Shown: positions 1-12,733, counted from the first letter of the stretch. The stretch: 64,000 nt of DNA from Anaeramoeba flamelloides (GCA_027625915.1 JANTQA010000048.1:1240001-1304000); one strand, 5' to 3'. Translations and numbers: made by a program. The notes: generated by a model not told the origin, from the letters alone.

Positions 1-1644
1 TTTAATTGTTATTAGGCCATGGTTGAAAATTACAATTTTTTTTTTTTCCATTTCAGGAAATTATTTTTAAACCAAATAAATTGACCCTTTAAACAACTTT
101 TACAAGATAAATATATTTCTTAATCTCTAAATTCTTTATTTTACTTAGATAACTGTTATTTCTGGTATTTTTCATATCAAAATTATATTTGAGATTGCAA
201 ATTTTTAATTATTGGAAAAATGATTTAAAAGGGAATGGTATGTGAATTAATCAAAGTCCAAGATCAATAATACTTATTGTTTATAATGAAAAAAAAAATT
301 ATTTCATGAATGTAAGTATAAAACAAAAAAAGTTGAAACTTTCAAAAAAATAAATAAAGCATGACTGAGTTGAGTTAATACATTTACTTTATAAATTATG
401 ATATTGCTACCATTTAGGGATAAAATAGTGATATCAATTAACACCTAATTGGCAATATTGAAGATATAATAAAAATAAAAATAAAAGTCTTGTTTTATAA
501 ATGTGTACAAGAAAAATAATAATTATAGTATATGTTTTCTAATAAATTTAGAAATTATAAAAGAAATAATCACAATAAAAATAAATTTAAATTTACAGTC
601 TGTTTTTTTTAATTAATTTTTGGAAATTTTATACAGAGTTCCCAAAATGATTTCATTTTTGGAATTTTTAGAATCTCAAAAATTAACATTTGGAATCATA
701 ATATTAAAATGATTTCAATGGAATCAATTAGTATCAAACATTTTTCACTTGTTAAAGTACCTTTGAAGTATATTTTTTCAAAAACATTAAAAAATATTTT
801 ATTCTGATTCCAGGAATCAAAAAAAGAATTTTTTTTTGGTACCAAAACTCTATTAAACAAAAAAAAGAATCTTTCGATTCCATTCCAAAGAAAAATAATT
901 TTCTTATCAGGAATAAACTTAAAAACTCCAGGGTTGATGAAAAGAGGATGGAAACAAAAATTCCAAAAAGAAAAACCTTAAATATTTATTTTTTTAGAAA
1001 TAACAATTTTTTTTTTGAAAATAAAAAAAAAAATAATGAAATATTAAATTTTGAGAATGATGTGATTCCTTGTAAAAACGAATGTAAATAAGAAATAAAT
1101 TGAGGTTTATCATTGGGAGAAAAAAATATCATTTGATTCCATGGAATCAAAAAAAGAATTATTTTGGGTTTTTTTCAAAAAAGAATCAAAATGCGAACCC
1201 TGATTTTATACTTTTTTTTCTTGGGTTTCAAAAAAATATTCTCGAAAAATAAAAAAAGATCAATTTAAAAAAATGTAACCAAAAAAGTAGCTATGTAACC
1301 ATATTTATTCTTTATCAGGTTGCTAAAGATAGTTGTATAAAACAAAAACATATTCAAGATATTTATAAATAAATACGTATTTATTTTTAGCTAAATAAAA
1401 GGATAAGAAGATTTTTTATTTTTATTTTGTTAATAATAATTCAGTCAATAAAATAAAAAATAACAACTACAAAAAGAAAAGTAATAAAAAAGTTAAAAAT
1501 GGGATATTTATTAAAGAAAAAAAGATTGTAATTACAAAAATATAAAAAAACAAAATACAAAGAATAACTCAAAAATCTTGGTAAAAAAAAACAGAAGAAA
1601 AAGAGAAAAAAACAGTAAATTATTATTTAAACAAATCAATATTC
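1..1644. other. non-coding flank of the UBA-like gene
   Basis: No open frame of convincing composition is seen on either strand. The stretch is A/T homopolymer-rich and contains one foldback repeat, listed separately. It is the 3' flank of the minus-strand UBA-like gene that ends at 1645. Confidence 0.6.
628..1211. repeat. imperfect foldback element (~580 bp)
   Basis: The left end, around 628-660, reads as a GTTCCCAAAATGATTTC-type end. Its diverged reverse complement lies around 1180-1211 (the stretch before GAACCCTGATTTTATA). Several inverted GGAATC/GATTCC stretches lie inside. No coding capacity is seen. It is probably a MITE-like element, but the ends are approximate and the family is not identified. 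Confidence 0.4.
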
Positions 1645-4600
1645 TTAGTTTTTAATGTTTTGTTTAGGGTTGATTTTCAGGAACAACATGGTTTTTCTGC
1701 TTCTGTCATCTACTTTTTCATAACTGTTTCTTTCAAGAAAGGCAATGACTCCTCTTTGAAGATTTTTTGAAGTAATTTTACCATTATTGAGCTTTGTATA
1801 TAAAACAAACAGACGCTTTTCAATTTCAATGTTTTCTTGTGAGGGGATCCCATCTTTGAACCCCTTAATGAGCGTCGGGTCATAACAGTGGAATGCTGTT
1901 AGTCTGGCTTCCCATGAGGGGCAGGGCTTTTGATTAATAAAAAACTTCAATTCCTCTACTGACAATTTTTTTGTTGTTTTCACCCGGCTTTTGTGCCTTT
2001 TAATGATCCTAAACGGTTTTCGATTTTTCCTTCTGACACATATTTTTGCTTTTTTTGTTTTGGGTATTATTTTTGCTGTTTCCTTTTGGATTATTGTTTC
2101 CTTTTCAAGGACTATTTCTTTTTCATTCCCTTGCAATTGTTCTGGTTCTTGACATTGTTCTGGTTTTTGATATTGCTCTTGTTCTTGTTCTTGATATTGC
2201 TCTTGTTCTTGCTCTTGCCCTTGTTCTTGCTCATTTAATGGTAATTGATCTTGCTCATGTAGTGGTACTTCTCTTTCGCCATCTGAACTCATATTGAATG
2301 TTCTTTTTCTTGGTGATTGGTTGGTTTCTTTTAATTTCATTAATAAGTATAGTGCTACTGAAAGCTATTTTTTTTAAAAAAAGTTGAAGAAAATTAGAAA
2401 AATAAAATAGTTGATTTAATTTTTGAAAATTTTAAAAAACAATAAGGAAAAAAACGGAATCTAATAAATTGTTTAATTAAAAAAATTTATTGATTTATAT
2501 ATACTCTTATTTTCCAATTAATAAATGAAAATTTTTATTTTAATTTCCAAAATAAATATTAATTATTAATGTTACAATCAAATTAGAAGAGTAAAAATTT
2601 TATCTTGGAGTTCAAGAAAAAAGTTTAATTTATTGCCTAAAAATATCATTTCTAAAAGATGTTGTAAAGATATTTGAATTTTCTTCAGCTTATCAACTAG
2701 AAAAATATTTTGGAATGTGTACTAAAAATTTTCATTTTTTAAAAGTAAAATAATAGTATATGTATTAATTATTTAAAAAAAAAAAAATCAAACAATTCTT
2801 TTTCAAGAATCTACACGAAAGGAAAAAAGGAGGTCTTAAAATTCAAATTTTTTTTTGCTAAATTTGTATTTTTTAGCGCCTGTCTAATTAGAAATATAAA
2901 GTTAGAAATTTTCCGTTATTTAAAACAACTTCAATTTTCAAATTATTTTGAAACAATTTTATTTCACTTTCTCGAAAATCTAAACCTCACAATTTTAGAA
3001 AAAACCAAAAATTTTACAAATCAAGTAAAAATGAAACATTTTTTGATTTAATTTCAATCTTCCTTTTTGTTGTTCTACTGATAAATTACAATTTATATTT
3101 GGAAATTTTTACTTGATTTTCCTTTTTGAAATTATTCTGATCAAGCTTTGAATAAAGCATTTTATGTGGTCAAGTGTTAAGAAACTCTGTAAAATTAGTT
3201 GTTCTTCAAAATTTTGATTGTCCCGGACTGTTTGAGAAGTTGACAGTTCAAAGATTTATTAAAAATGAAAATTGAACTAAAAAACTTTTTTGAAATTTAT
3301 TACTGATAAATTCAAATAAATATCTGTAAAATTTTTACTTCATTTTCCATTTTACAAATTTTTTTACACAAGCTTTGAAGAAAGTATTTTATTCATTTAA
3401 ATGTTAAAAAACTTTGTAAAATTGGTTGTGTCTCAAAAGGTACTTTCTCTTGGGTTGTTTTAAAAGTTAAACTAATAGATTACAAAATGGGAAATTGAAC
3501 TAAAAATTTTATAAAATATATTTGAATTTATCAGTAGAATTTATCAGTATATAAGAAAATTAATATTATTTTAATTCTCAAAGAACACCAAATAAGATAG
3601 ACCCTAAAAAAGTGAGTTATCAAAGTTTTAAAAAAGAGCTAACCAAAATGTTTGAGTAACACTTTTGAAAATTTTTTGTTATTTCTATCGCGATTTTAAA
3701 ACGACTCTAATGGTGAAATCTTTGAAGAAATGTTTTAATTACTGATAAATTCCAAAAGTAGGCAAAATATTATTGTTTTATGCAATTTCGTTTTTTTTTT
3801 AAAAAATCTTTGAGATAAATCGACTTTCAAAACCTATTCATTTCCAAGAATAATTCGAAAACCAACTCATTTGACAAAGTTTATTTGCATTTAATCGAGT
3901 AAAAGTGTTTAGTAAAATCTGATCAATCAAATAGAAAGATGGTTATTCAAGTAAAAGGCTTTTTACATTTTTTTGAATTATCAGGAGTCATAAATTTAAA
4001 GTACTAGTTCTTTTAATTAGTTTCATAAAGGAGTGGTGTGTGTTGAACGAGAACAAAAGAAGGTTTTTGATTTTTTAAGGGATCTACAAAGTGAAAAATA
4101 AAATTTAATTTTTGCTCAATCTCATTTTTTTAGAAAACTGATAAAAGCTGTTGAGAAAAATCAAATTAAAAATTCATGAAAATTTCAATATAAGGACCCT
4201 TTATGATAATTAGGTCGATTTCTCTGGTTTTAAAGTTTTACACCTTTTTTTTCAAAAAAAATTAATCAAAAGTTTTTGGATAAAAGTATTTTAAAAAAAT
4301 TCCAAAGTATTCATGACTTTGTGAGGTTCTCTCTAGGTGGTGTTCTCAAAATAGGTGTTTGTTGATTGCAAATTGATGGATGATTGATTTTTTTAGATTC
4401 ATGAAAAATGATTAATAGACAAGAATTAAATTTATTGGTGATCACAACAATAAGACTTTTTCACTTATCTTTCTGTTTCAAAGAGGGGTTCTATTTATTT
4501 TTTCAATCAAAAAGATCACCTAACCAACCCAAAAGAAAAAGACAAAGAAAAAGAAAGAAAAAGAAAGAAAAAGAAAAGGGATGTTGATCATACCTCAAAG

Positions 4601-4725
4601 TCAAAATTTGCAAAATACAAATAGTGAATGGCGTCTTCTTGGTTACAACCTACTTCTTCAATAAATTGTTTAACAAGAATGTCCTTTTGTTCTTCAGGTA
4701 AGTGAATGACTTTTTGGCTAAGCAT
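1645..4725 (-). CDS. UBA-like domain protein, two exons
   Basis: Exon 1 is 4725..4594 (44 codons, starting MLSQKVIHLPEEQ) and exon 2 is 2364..1645. The intron has a GTATGA donor and a TAG acceptor and is 2,229 nt. Both splice sites are phase 0, giving about 283 residues. The splice falls inside a three-helix UBA-like fold: residues 10-45 (QFIEEVGCNQEDAIHYLYF) resemble the N-terminal UBA-like domains of p47/NSFL1C, FAF1 and UBALD proteins. The joined FDFE-LSVALYLLM supplies the third helix, where these families have a pattern like WD-E-AALNLF. Next come a Glu/Gln repeat region and a Lys-rich stretch. A folded-looking C-terminal segment of about 105 residues follows, from SVEELKFFINQKPCPSWEAR, which I do not recognise. 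UBA-like domains usually bind ubiquitin or act as adaptors; a role here is inference. The 231-codon part of exon 2 has its own ATG at 2340 and could be read alone, but that would lose the third UBA helix. Confidence 0.66.
3078..3533. repeat. two adjacent copies of a ~230 bp TIR element (family B)
   Basis: Each copy is bounded by inverted ends of about 45 bp of the form GATAAATTCAAA...ATTTTTACTTCATTTTCCATTTT. The copies span about 3078-3300 and 3303-3533. The second copy's arms (3306-3355 and 3482-3533) match closely. There is no coding capacity, so it is a MITE-like non-autonomous DNA element. Both copies lie inside the 2.2 kb intron of the UBA-like gene. A related copy is at 18328-18563 and a shorter one at 52974-53128. 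Confidence 0.55.
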
Positions 4726-6778
4726 TGTTGATAATCGTTTTAAGAAAATTATAAAATAAAACTTTTTGAAGTTAAATTTAAAGAAATATGAAGATAATTC
4801 CAAATAATTTGATCTTGATTTTCTTTTTTCTGATGAACTAAAATTGTTAGAACCCCAAATATACTCTAAATAGATCGTTACTGTTTGTTCAAAAAAAAGC
4901 TAAATTTAACAGTTATTTTATCAAATTAAGAAATTATTTTACATTTTCTATTTCATTACAACTGGTAAATGAATTTCTTTAGTATGCACTATACATCGGT
5001 TTTATTTGAATTTTCTTTGATTTGAAGGACTATAAAATTAATTTTCAAAGAAATTTCGAAAAAACTTTCAGAAAAAAGGTTAATTTTGAAAATTATTTCT
5101 TTTACACCTTTTTTGAAAAATATTTTCTTAATTAAATTCCATAATGGTTCAAAACCCACTTTAGTAAGAACTAAACTTTCTCTTGTTTTAATTGGTTATG
5201 GAATCGAGTAAAATTAAAAAAAAGAAAAAATCAAACGTTTGATTTTTGATTGTCAAGTCTAAAATAAATTGCTTTTGAAAAGCAATAAAAGTTGTGGATT
5301 TTTGAAGAATGGAAATAAAACCTTGGTTGCTTCCTTCTGAAAACAACTCCGAGAGATCTTTTTTTGAACAATGTAGATTTTTAAAGAATAAGTAAAGATT
5401 CGCAAAAATGAAAAGTAAGCAAAAAATTCAAATTAAATGTTTGAGCTGGAACAAAATTGAAGACACTCATCTTACATTACGCTCTTGAAAAACAATTCTA
5501 TTTAACAATTGCCATTTAGAGTCCATTTCAAAACAACTCAAAAAGAACAGAACAATCAACTAATAGAATTTCAAGACTTTTTTAAACTTTCGTTCGGAGA
5601 GTTCTGATCCTTTCTACCATTGTTAAATTAACCCACAAAAATTTTTCTAAGAGTGTTCCATTGAAAAAAGTCTGTTTCTTTTTTCCTCTAGACCTTTCAT
5701 ATAACTGATATTTGAGTAATAAAGGGGAGACAGTTTTCACTTCCAATTTATTTTCTTCGAACAAACAAATTTACAACAAATAAAGTAGATTGTAATTTGT
5801 GATCTTTTTAAAATTGTTTTCTACAATTATTTTATTGTATGCAAATTTGAGTGTATATTGATTGTAAAATAAAAACCCACAATTATATTTTCTGAAGAAT
5901 TGTATAACAAGAACATTCTGCAAATCTATCCCACTTAAATATTAAATACCAGCAAATGAACAAAGAAACAAAAAATAAATAAGGAGCAAATCTGAGATGG
6001 TGTCTTTGAGCTATGCTCTTAAAAAAGAAATTCTATGACAAACAAAGAATCAAATTTGAAAGTTATTCAAAAAAATATATTCAATTTTTGAGACAATCAA
6101 GAAATAAAAAAACAGATAATCAGAAAAATTACAAAAAATCTTTAATTAATTCAATTCACCTTGAAAATATTCACAAAAAATCAAGGTATATACTTTCAAA
6201 ATTGAAATAAAATTATGTCTAAAACAGGATTGTAAATTATATTTTCCATTGGAACAATAAGAAAAAAAATACCCTTTTTAAGTTTAATCACAAATTTGAT
6301 GCTCTGAATAATCAATTTTATATCTTATTGTAAAACAAAAATTAAAAACAAAAAAAAACCACTTGTAATAAAAATATATAAATAATATAATGATGAATCT
6401 CTTAAACTTCACCGAACACATATAGTTTTCTGTTATGATTTATTTTAAAAATTCAAGGGATGCCTACTAACTTTAATTTGAAAAGGATTTTTTAGTAAAA
6501 ATTATAATCAAAATATGTACTTCAGAAGTTATTGTTAAAAATTAAATTTTTTTTTAATGTTTAAAATATTTTTATTGAAAGTTATTAATTTTTGATCTTT
6601 TTTTTAACTGTTATAAATTTGGAAAAAAATTCAAAAAAAAAATAAGTAGTGTGAATTAATATTTTTTTTCAATTTTTGACCTATTCCTGTTGTGAATATT
6701 TTACTATTTTTTAATCACAGCCTGTGAAACTGGAATTTTTTTATTGATTATCTTTTTACACGTTTCGTAATCTTTCTG

Positions 6779-6968
6779 TATAGCCAGTTCCACTTTTAAG
6801 TCACAAACTGCTACGAAAAGAAAAAATCTCAAATTAAGGCACAAAATTCAGGATTCTAGTAAAATAATTTGTAATTTAAAAAATTCCAAATTTTGTGCCT
6901 TAATTTGAGATTTTTTTGTGCCTTAAATTTCGTTGAAAGTTTGTGACTTGAAAGTGAAACTGACTGTA
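6779..6968. mobile_element. Tc1/mariner-like MITE, copy 1
   Basis: A foldback element of about 190 bp with long inverted repeats. The left end follows a TA and reads as a variant of CAGTCAGTTCCACTTTTAAG; the right end is its reverse complement and finishes GAAACTGACTG-TA. The arms extend inward through CACAAACT and a TCTCAAATTAAGGCACAAA block. TA flanks and a CAGT-type terminus are typical of Tc1/mariner non-autonomous derivatives. There is no transposase. Confidence 0.7.
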
Positions 6969-7397
6969 AATATATTTTAATTTATCAGTAATCTTTAATA
7001 ATTGACCCATACGAAAAAAGAATTAGATGAGTATCTTCTTAAGTGTTTAGTATGGGTTTTATACATGAGGTTTTATAAATAAAAGAACAAAAAACCACCA
7101 ATAAATACATTTTATGCATAAATTATTTTTTCTATTATGATAAATATAATATATTCACAACAATTATAATCTGTGTTTTTTGAAAATATAATTTTTGCGT
7201 TTTTTTTCTTCTTGTTCCAAGGTAATATCAATTTTTCTACCGAATATTATCCAGAAAATCAAATCAATTTTGAATAAAAACGCCTTGAAGTTTTCAATAA
7301 AATTTAAATTAAGAATGTAATTAATTCGTTATTTTATATAATTTTCTTAATTTTTTTTCAATTTTTTTGGATTTTTTTATAGGTTAAAAATTAAGTA

Positions 7398-7596
7398 TAC
7401 AGTCGGTTCCACTTTTAAGGCCCAAACTTTCTACGAAATTTAAGATACAAAAAAATCTCAAATTAAGGCACAAAATTCAGATTCTAGTAAAATAAATTGT
7501 AAAAATTATTATTCCAAATTTTGTGCCTTAATTTGAGATTTTTTTGTTCCTTAAATTTGGTTGAAAATTTGTGCATTAAAAGTGAAACTGACTGTA
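7398..7596. mobile_element. Tc1/mariner-like MITE, copy 2
   Basis: Same family as 6779-6968, only 430 bp away. The left end is TA-CAGTCGGTTCCACTTTTAAG and the right end is GTGAAACTGACTG-TA. It is about 199 bp long with near-complementary arms around a short A/T-rich centre. No open frame. Confidence 0.72.
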
Positions 7597-8308
7597 AAAG
7601 TAAGTCTAATTTTTGATATACTACTATTTTCTAATTAAAAAAATGCAAATTTTTAGTTCACTTTCCAAACTATTATTCTAGTTTATAAATTCCAAGAAAA
7701 CACCAAGATCTTAACAACATCTTTTATAAATGATATTTTTAGACAATAAATTAAATTTCTTTAGATAACTCTAAGACAAAATTTTTACTCTCTATATTTG
7801 ATTGTAGCAGTTATCATTTATATACATTTTGGATAGGGAAATAAAAATTTTCATAAATTAATTGGAAAATAAAAGTAAAATTTTCAATTTGCACTTTTAT
7901 TTTTATAATTGATTTATAAATAATAAAACTTTTCGAAATTAGAATCATATTTTACTTTGGGTTTATTTTTGGTTCTTTGATCGGTTAATTTATCGGTCTT
8001 CTATAACAAAAAATCAAACTTTTTTTATTTTAAAAGACCGTTTAAACTTTTATAAATACTTTATTTTAACACTCGTACTTATTTGATTAAGATCAAGTTT
8101 ATCTTAGCAAAAATAAAACTGCATTTTTTTGAAATTTATTTTCAAAATTCCCTTCTGACATACAAAATTAGAGTCATTTGAAAAACAAATTGGAAAAACA
8201 AATTTTCCACTTCGTTTTCCTTTTTTTTTTTTTTGACACAAGTACTGTTTTCCAATTATGATTGTAATTGGTGATCTCCTATATACTATTTGTTGTAAAA
8301 TAAATGGA

Positions 8309-8497
8309 AAAATATTTTCATTCAGCTTTCGAAAGTAAGATTTTTAAAATCATGTAACATTTCAATTTAGTAATTCCAAAAAGAAGCTTACAATTTGGTC
8401 TAAAATAATAACAACAAAATTTTCATTCAGCATTCCAAGAAAAATAGGTTTTTTAAATCATGTAACATTTCAATTTTTTATTTCAAAAAATCAGTTT
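8309..8497. repeat. short tandem duplication (~90-100 bp unit)
   Basis: Two diverged head-to-tail units. Both contain a TTTTCATTCAGC stretch followed by AAATCATGTAACATTTCAAT. They begin at about 8309 and 8409. The sequence upstream (8180-8300) resembles the inner part of family B elements, so this may be a decayed member. Confidence 0.4.
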
Positions 8498-9354
8498 AAA
8501 TTATTAATTTAACTTTTAGAATTAAGGTCTTTGATAATTTGTTTTAATTATTGAGAGATGATAGATTTTTTTGGAAATCTGAATGAAAATTTTGATCTTT
8601 TTATTTTACAATTAACAGTATTGTTTGGTACTTTTGGGGCTTAGCTTCTTTATGATATATATTGGATAAACTCAGAATCCAAAATCAAACTATGATTTCA
8701 GAATCGCAAAAAAGGAAATTGGATGACTTTTTAAATACTTTTAATTTTAAATACAATCAAAGGAACACTTTTTTTCCAAAATTTTTCGAGGTTTGAACTG
8801 AAAAAAATAAATTTATAATGAGTAAATCATCAACAAAAAAAGGGTATTTGAAATTAATGAATATCTGTAATATTGGTTGTCAAATAAAGGGAACAAAATT
8901 TTGATTGAGCTTTCCAAAAACAGATAAATAAGTGAACTTTTCAAATATTGAATTTCTTAAAAGAAACTTAAATTAATAAAATTGCATTTTTTAGAAATTC
9001 CAGGCTTTTGATGAGATATTTTAAAAATTTAAGAAGTGTTTTTTTTTTTTTTTTTTTGGAGAGCTAAATCTAAATTTTGATTTTTTTATTTTTCAATTAC
9101 CACTATAAATTTTGATTGGAAATTTGTATTAAAAAGAAATTTATAAAATAATTTCAATGTTGGTTTACTAAAAAAAAATAATAAATAAATAAATAAAAGC
9201 TTTGTTTGATTTTTGGAAATTTTTATAACTTTAGGTGCGATTATATTCAAAACAGGGAGATTTTAATATTCGTTTTCAAAATAATTTTTAGGTTTAAAGT
9301 GGTCATTGAATATAATAGATACATCAACCTCAATATGATAAAATCAGAATAAAC

Positions 9355-9870
9355 ATTTGGGAAAAAAAATGATAAACACGGTTTTTAATTATGAAACATT
9401 ACTGATAATGAAAAGTAAGATCACTGTTGAGAGAAAAATGTTGGACACAGAAAAATGGTTGGTAACTATTTTTAATAGGGAACATTAGTCAAATTGAAAA
9501 TCAAATCCTATTGATAACGTGGTGACTTTTATATAAATCTAGGCTTAAAAGTGTTAAAAGTTCATCAATCTTGGGTATTTGTAGAATACCCATTTGAAAG
9601 GTTGATAACTAAATTAGATCATGCTATTTTAACAAAAATCCAAGTTGTAGGAAAATATACTATTAAATCTGAAAATGGTAATTATTAAATTTGCTTTAGA
9701 CTCTAAGAGATAAGGTTTTGAAAAAGTAGAATTACATTAATCGTTATAGTAATAAGTAGATTATAGTTATTTTCTTTAGTTATTTCACAAACGATTGAAA
9801 TTAAAAATCATTTTCAGTAATGTTCGCAATTAAAAGTGCTGTCCAACTATTTTTCTCTCTACAGTCAATT
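9355..9870. repeat. TIR element of ~0.5 kb
   Basis: The left flank has GAGAGAAAAATGTTGGACA and, just before it, a TTTTTAATTATGAAACATTACTG stretch. The right end (about 9800-9870) contains the reverse complements of both (GTCCAACTATTTTTCTCTC and CAGTAATGTTCGCAATTAAAA). No coding capacity. The element at 44541-44967 has a similar CACTGTTTTTAATTGGGAAC end, so the two may be related. Confidence 0.45.
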
Positions 9871-10602
9871 AATAAAAGAAAAAATTGATGATTTAAAGAC
9901 AAAATGGAGGACTAAGAACAATAATTTTTTTTTCATACTGCCTTTTGGTTAAAATTTTATTTGATTGATCTATCATTAAAAATTAGTTGAAAAAATTCGA
10001 CTATTTTTCAGATCTCCAAAACCTTTCATGGACTTTTAATAATCAAGAAGATTTTAATTGTTTCTGTTGACTTAATTGGAAACAATATGACAAATTATTC
10101 CTTGTGGTTAATTTGTTTCTTCTATTAATTGTTCTTACTTTTTGTTTTCAGGCTATGTTACCAATTAAAAATTGAGTTGATCTTTTTTTCCTGAAGCGTA
10201 AGATGTGTATTGATTTTTTTTAGTCTTACCTCTTGGACGTTATTCTAATTTTTTGATCAAGGGGTTGCAATTTTGAGTGTTGTGTAAAAAACTAAAAAAA
10301 ATAAAAATTTTTGTTTTGTTTTTCAAAAAAAGCAAATTTGAAATAAATAAAAATTTTTGAATTGAAAAAATAATACAACTTTAAACACAAATTATAAGAG
10401 TACCTAATTAGAGTAAATTATTTCTATGTCGTAATTGTCCGTTAAGAAAGTTTTTGGTCAAAATGATTAAGTGAAAAATTTTTTCTTTTTCAATTTTTTA
10501 AATGATCTTAAATCAACACATATCTTCAAAAAAAAAACTTAAATCGTTCTTATTTTACGTTTTTTGAAGAGTTTATCATCTGAAGTTTATCGAGAGTAGG
10601 TT

Positions 10603-10614
10603 AAAAAAAAAAAA
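10603..10614 (-). terminator. Pol III-type T-run after the tRNA
   Basis: Twelve A on the plus strand, a T12 run on the minus strand, begins 6 bp past the tRNA-Asp 3' end. This is the usual position and form of an RNA polymerase III terminator. It is consistent with the tRNA having been a real gene before the LINE insertion. Confidence 0.65.
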
Positions 10615-10620
10615 GAAGTA

Positions 10621-10682
10621 CTTCCGATCGGGGAATTGAACCCCGGCCACCTGAGTGACAGTCAGGCATTCTACCTCTATAC
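10621..10682 (-). pseudogene. tRNA-Asp(GUC), 3' part, split by a LINE
   Basis: On the minus strand this holds nucleotides ~10-71 of a tRNA. It has an anticodon arm CCTGA-CTGTCAC-TCAGG with anticodon GTC, a T arm CGGGG-TTCAATT-CCCCG containing a perfect B box (GGTTCAATTCC), and the 3' acceptor strand ATCGGAA followed by discriminator G, as expected for tRNA-Asp. The missing acceptor 5' strand (TTCCGAT) lies 2 kb away at 12727-12733 and pairs perfectly with ATCGGAA. The gene is interrupted in its D arm and should not yield a mature tRNA. Confidence 0.88.
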
Positions 10683-12708
10683 GAAAACAAATTCATAGAC
10701 ATTAATCAAATCTTTTCAGTGGAAAAAATTATCAATCAAATTAAATTGATGAAAGAAAAAGCAGTATTGGACTTTGATAAAATTTATCATTACAAAAATA
10801 CAAGCAATATTATAACGGAGGAATATTTGTCATTCATACAGACAATTAAAATGATATTTGATCGGTGGCTCAATAATTTTGACCTACCGATACTCAATTT
10901 TATCAAAAAAAGATATATTACATTCATTCACAAAAAGGGTGACGAAGGAAATATTTCTAATTACAGACCAATCTCAATTAATAGTTCACTTGCTCGAATT
11001 TTCTTAAAATTAATTAACATTGAATTGAGCTATATATGGAGATTTATCGATAAGAAACAATTTGGATACCGGCCCAAATACGGAACAATTATCCCAGTTA
11101 TCTACTTTATTAAAAAAATTTAAAAAATATACAAACAAATTCAAAAGAGATCCAAACAAAAAAGGTCTTCATTGTAACGATTGATATTATGAAATGTTTT
11201 GATGCTGTACCCCATATACTGATTAGAAAATGTTCGAAGCTATTTATTAAAAAATAAAATACTACTCAATTTTATTTTCAACTTTTACCTCGGTAGCGGT
11301 CATGGTATTTATCAAGGAGACCCACTATCTCCTATTATATTCGCGATCGTATCACATTTCCTTATCAACGAAATACGGAAATTTGCAGAACATACACAAA
11401 TGTACGCTGATGACTTGATATTAATTATGATCGGTGACATAAATGATATCAATTCAAGACTAGAAAAAATATTCCAGGTTATCAAGAACTTTGGAATGAA
11501 TCCAAATGACTCAAAAACATTAAAGAAGCTCAAATTGAAAGAAATTTTGTATTTAGGGATCATTCTTGAAAAGAAAGCACACCTAAAACAAAACGAATTA
11601 AAGGCTTTGGAAACATACAATAGATATTCGAGATTCTTCAACTCATATGCTATCTCGAATAAACTAAAACTATTATTCTTTAAGGCAATTATTCTATCTC
11701 AACTTACATATGGACTCGAAGTTTTTACATTCAATAAAGATGAAATAAAAAGTTTAAACAGTTGGATTATGAGTAAAGTTAAATTTTTCCTTAAAGTTCA
11801 ATTTGGATCTCCTTCTAAAGTAGTCAGATTTGAGGCGAAAATTGAAGATATTGCCATAACATTGAATAAAAGAAAATGGAAACTGATCCAAAAATTAAAA
11901 AAATTAAAATTGGAAAAACTTTTAACCGAGATTAAATTCATCAAAACCAATGATATAAATTGGCTCGTAGGAAATTACAATCAATTGAAAAAAGAAATAT
12001 CAAAAAATAGAATAAAAGAACTACTATCTGTTGATGAGAGTGATCCACATAAGAACTGGAAAACAAGAAAATATTTTAATATAATCACAAAACAATATAT
12101 TATTCAAAAAAACAACCTAAATTTATGGAAAACTCAACATTATCTAAGCTTCAAAAACTCTTACATTTTACTCAAATTCCGACTTTTCTCAAACTGTTTG
12201 AATAGATACTCATACGTATTCAACAAGGAAAAGACAAAAGAATGTATTTTTTGCGGTGAAATCGAAGATATTGATCATTTTCTCTGGAAATGTAATAAAT
12301 ACAAGGAATCCAGAGATAAATGGCTATCCAAGCAAAAAGACAATCTAGAATTAAACAAAATCAAAAAAGATCAAAATTCAACCTTATTATTGGCCAAAAT
12401 AAACAATCCTGAAATATATTATAATCTAGTAAAATTTATCAAAGAGTGCTTAGATATTCGGGGATCTGTAGACAAAGATGGTAACTAAAAATGACCTGAC
12501 CATCCAATTCTTTATATTAATCTCTTTATTTTTTATTCTTTATTTTTTTCTTCTTCATTTTTTACTTCTTCATCTTTTATCTTCTCTTTTTTTATTCTTT
12601 CCTTTACTTTCACTTTTCACCTATTATATATATATATATATATATATAATTCTTCATATGAAGTTGCAAGGATATATATTTCATATATAATCCCCCTCAT
12701 AAATAAAA
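10683..12708 (+). mobile_element. 5'-truncated LINE (non-LTR retrotransposon) with RT
   Basis: A non-LTR reverse transcriptase in pieces: FIHKKGDEGNISNYRPIS near 10920-10980, motif A as VTIDIMKCFDAVPH near 11175-11215, motif B as GIYQGDPLSPIIFAI near 11305-11350, and motif C as MYADDLILIM at 11400. The longest open part, from about 11262 to 12488, ends with a zinc knuckle, CIFCGEIEDIDHFLWKC (C-x2-C-x7-H-x4-C), as in many LINE C termini. Frames change at least twice between 11110 and 11280, so this copy is dead. No endonuclease domain is present; the element starts just upstream of the RT, a typical 5' truncation. The 3' UTR (12489-12708) has a (TA) run and ends AATAAATAAAA-like. It sits between perfect 16 bp target-site duplications inside a tRNA-Asp gene. 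Confidence 0.88.
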
Positions 12709-12724
12709 CATTCTACCTCTATAC
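12709..12724. repeat. 16 bp target-site duplication of the LINE
   Basis: CATTCTACCTCTATAC occurs at 10667-10682 and again, identical, at 12709-12724, directly flanking the LINE. It corresponds to nucleotides ~10-25 (D arm) of the tRNA. Perfect identity suggests a fairly recent insertion. Confidence 0.9.
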
Positions 12725-12733
12725 TAATCGGAA
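12709..12733 (-). pseudogene. tRNA-Asp(GUC), 5' part
   Basis: On the minus strand this reads TTCCGAT-TA-GTATAGAGGTAG..., that is the acceptor 5' strand, the two-base linker and the D arm with an A-box-like TAGTATAGAGG. TTCCGAT pairs exactly with ATCGGAA at 10622-10628. Together the parts give a 71-nt tRNA-Asp, close to the usual 72 nt. Confidence 0.85.

Larger units (their letters stand above)
4726..10620. other. gene-free, repeat-bearing DNA
   Basis: About 5.9 kb without a recognisable gene. It holds two Tc1/mariner-like MITEs (6779-6968, 7398-7596), a partial tandem repeat (8309-8497), a TIR element (9355-9870) and long A/T runs. Short open frames at 5582-5764 (minus) and 6013-6210 (plus) have no domain and the composition of random AT-rich sequence. 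The UBA-like gene's promoter should lie just above 4725, but no motif is recognisable. Confidence 0.55.

Noticed and set aside
1993-2297. Plus-strand Leu/Phe-rich frames opposite the UBA-like gene
   Set aside because: They mirror the Glu/Gln repeat codons on the minus strand; hydrophobic low-complexity shadows with no independent support.
6013-6210. 65-codon frame rich in Lys
   Set aside because: No domain, no splice context, composition as expected by chance in A-rich sequence.
12627-12648. TA dinucleotide run in the LINE 3' UTR as an origin or promoter
   Set aside because: Simple repeat within the element; no further motif supports a function.
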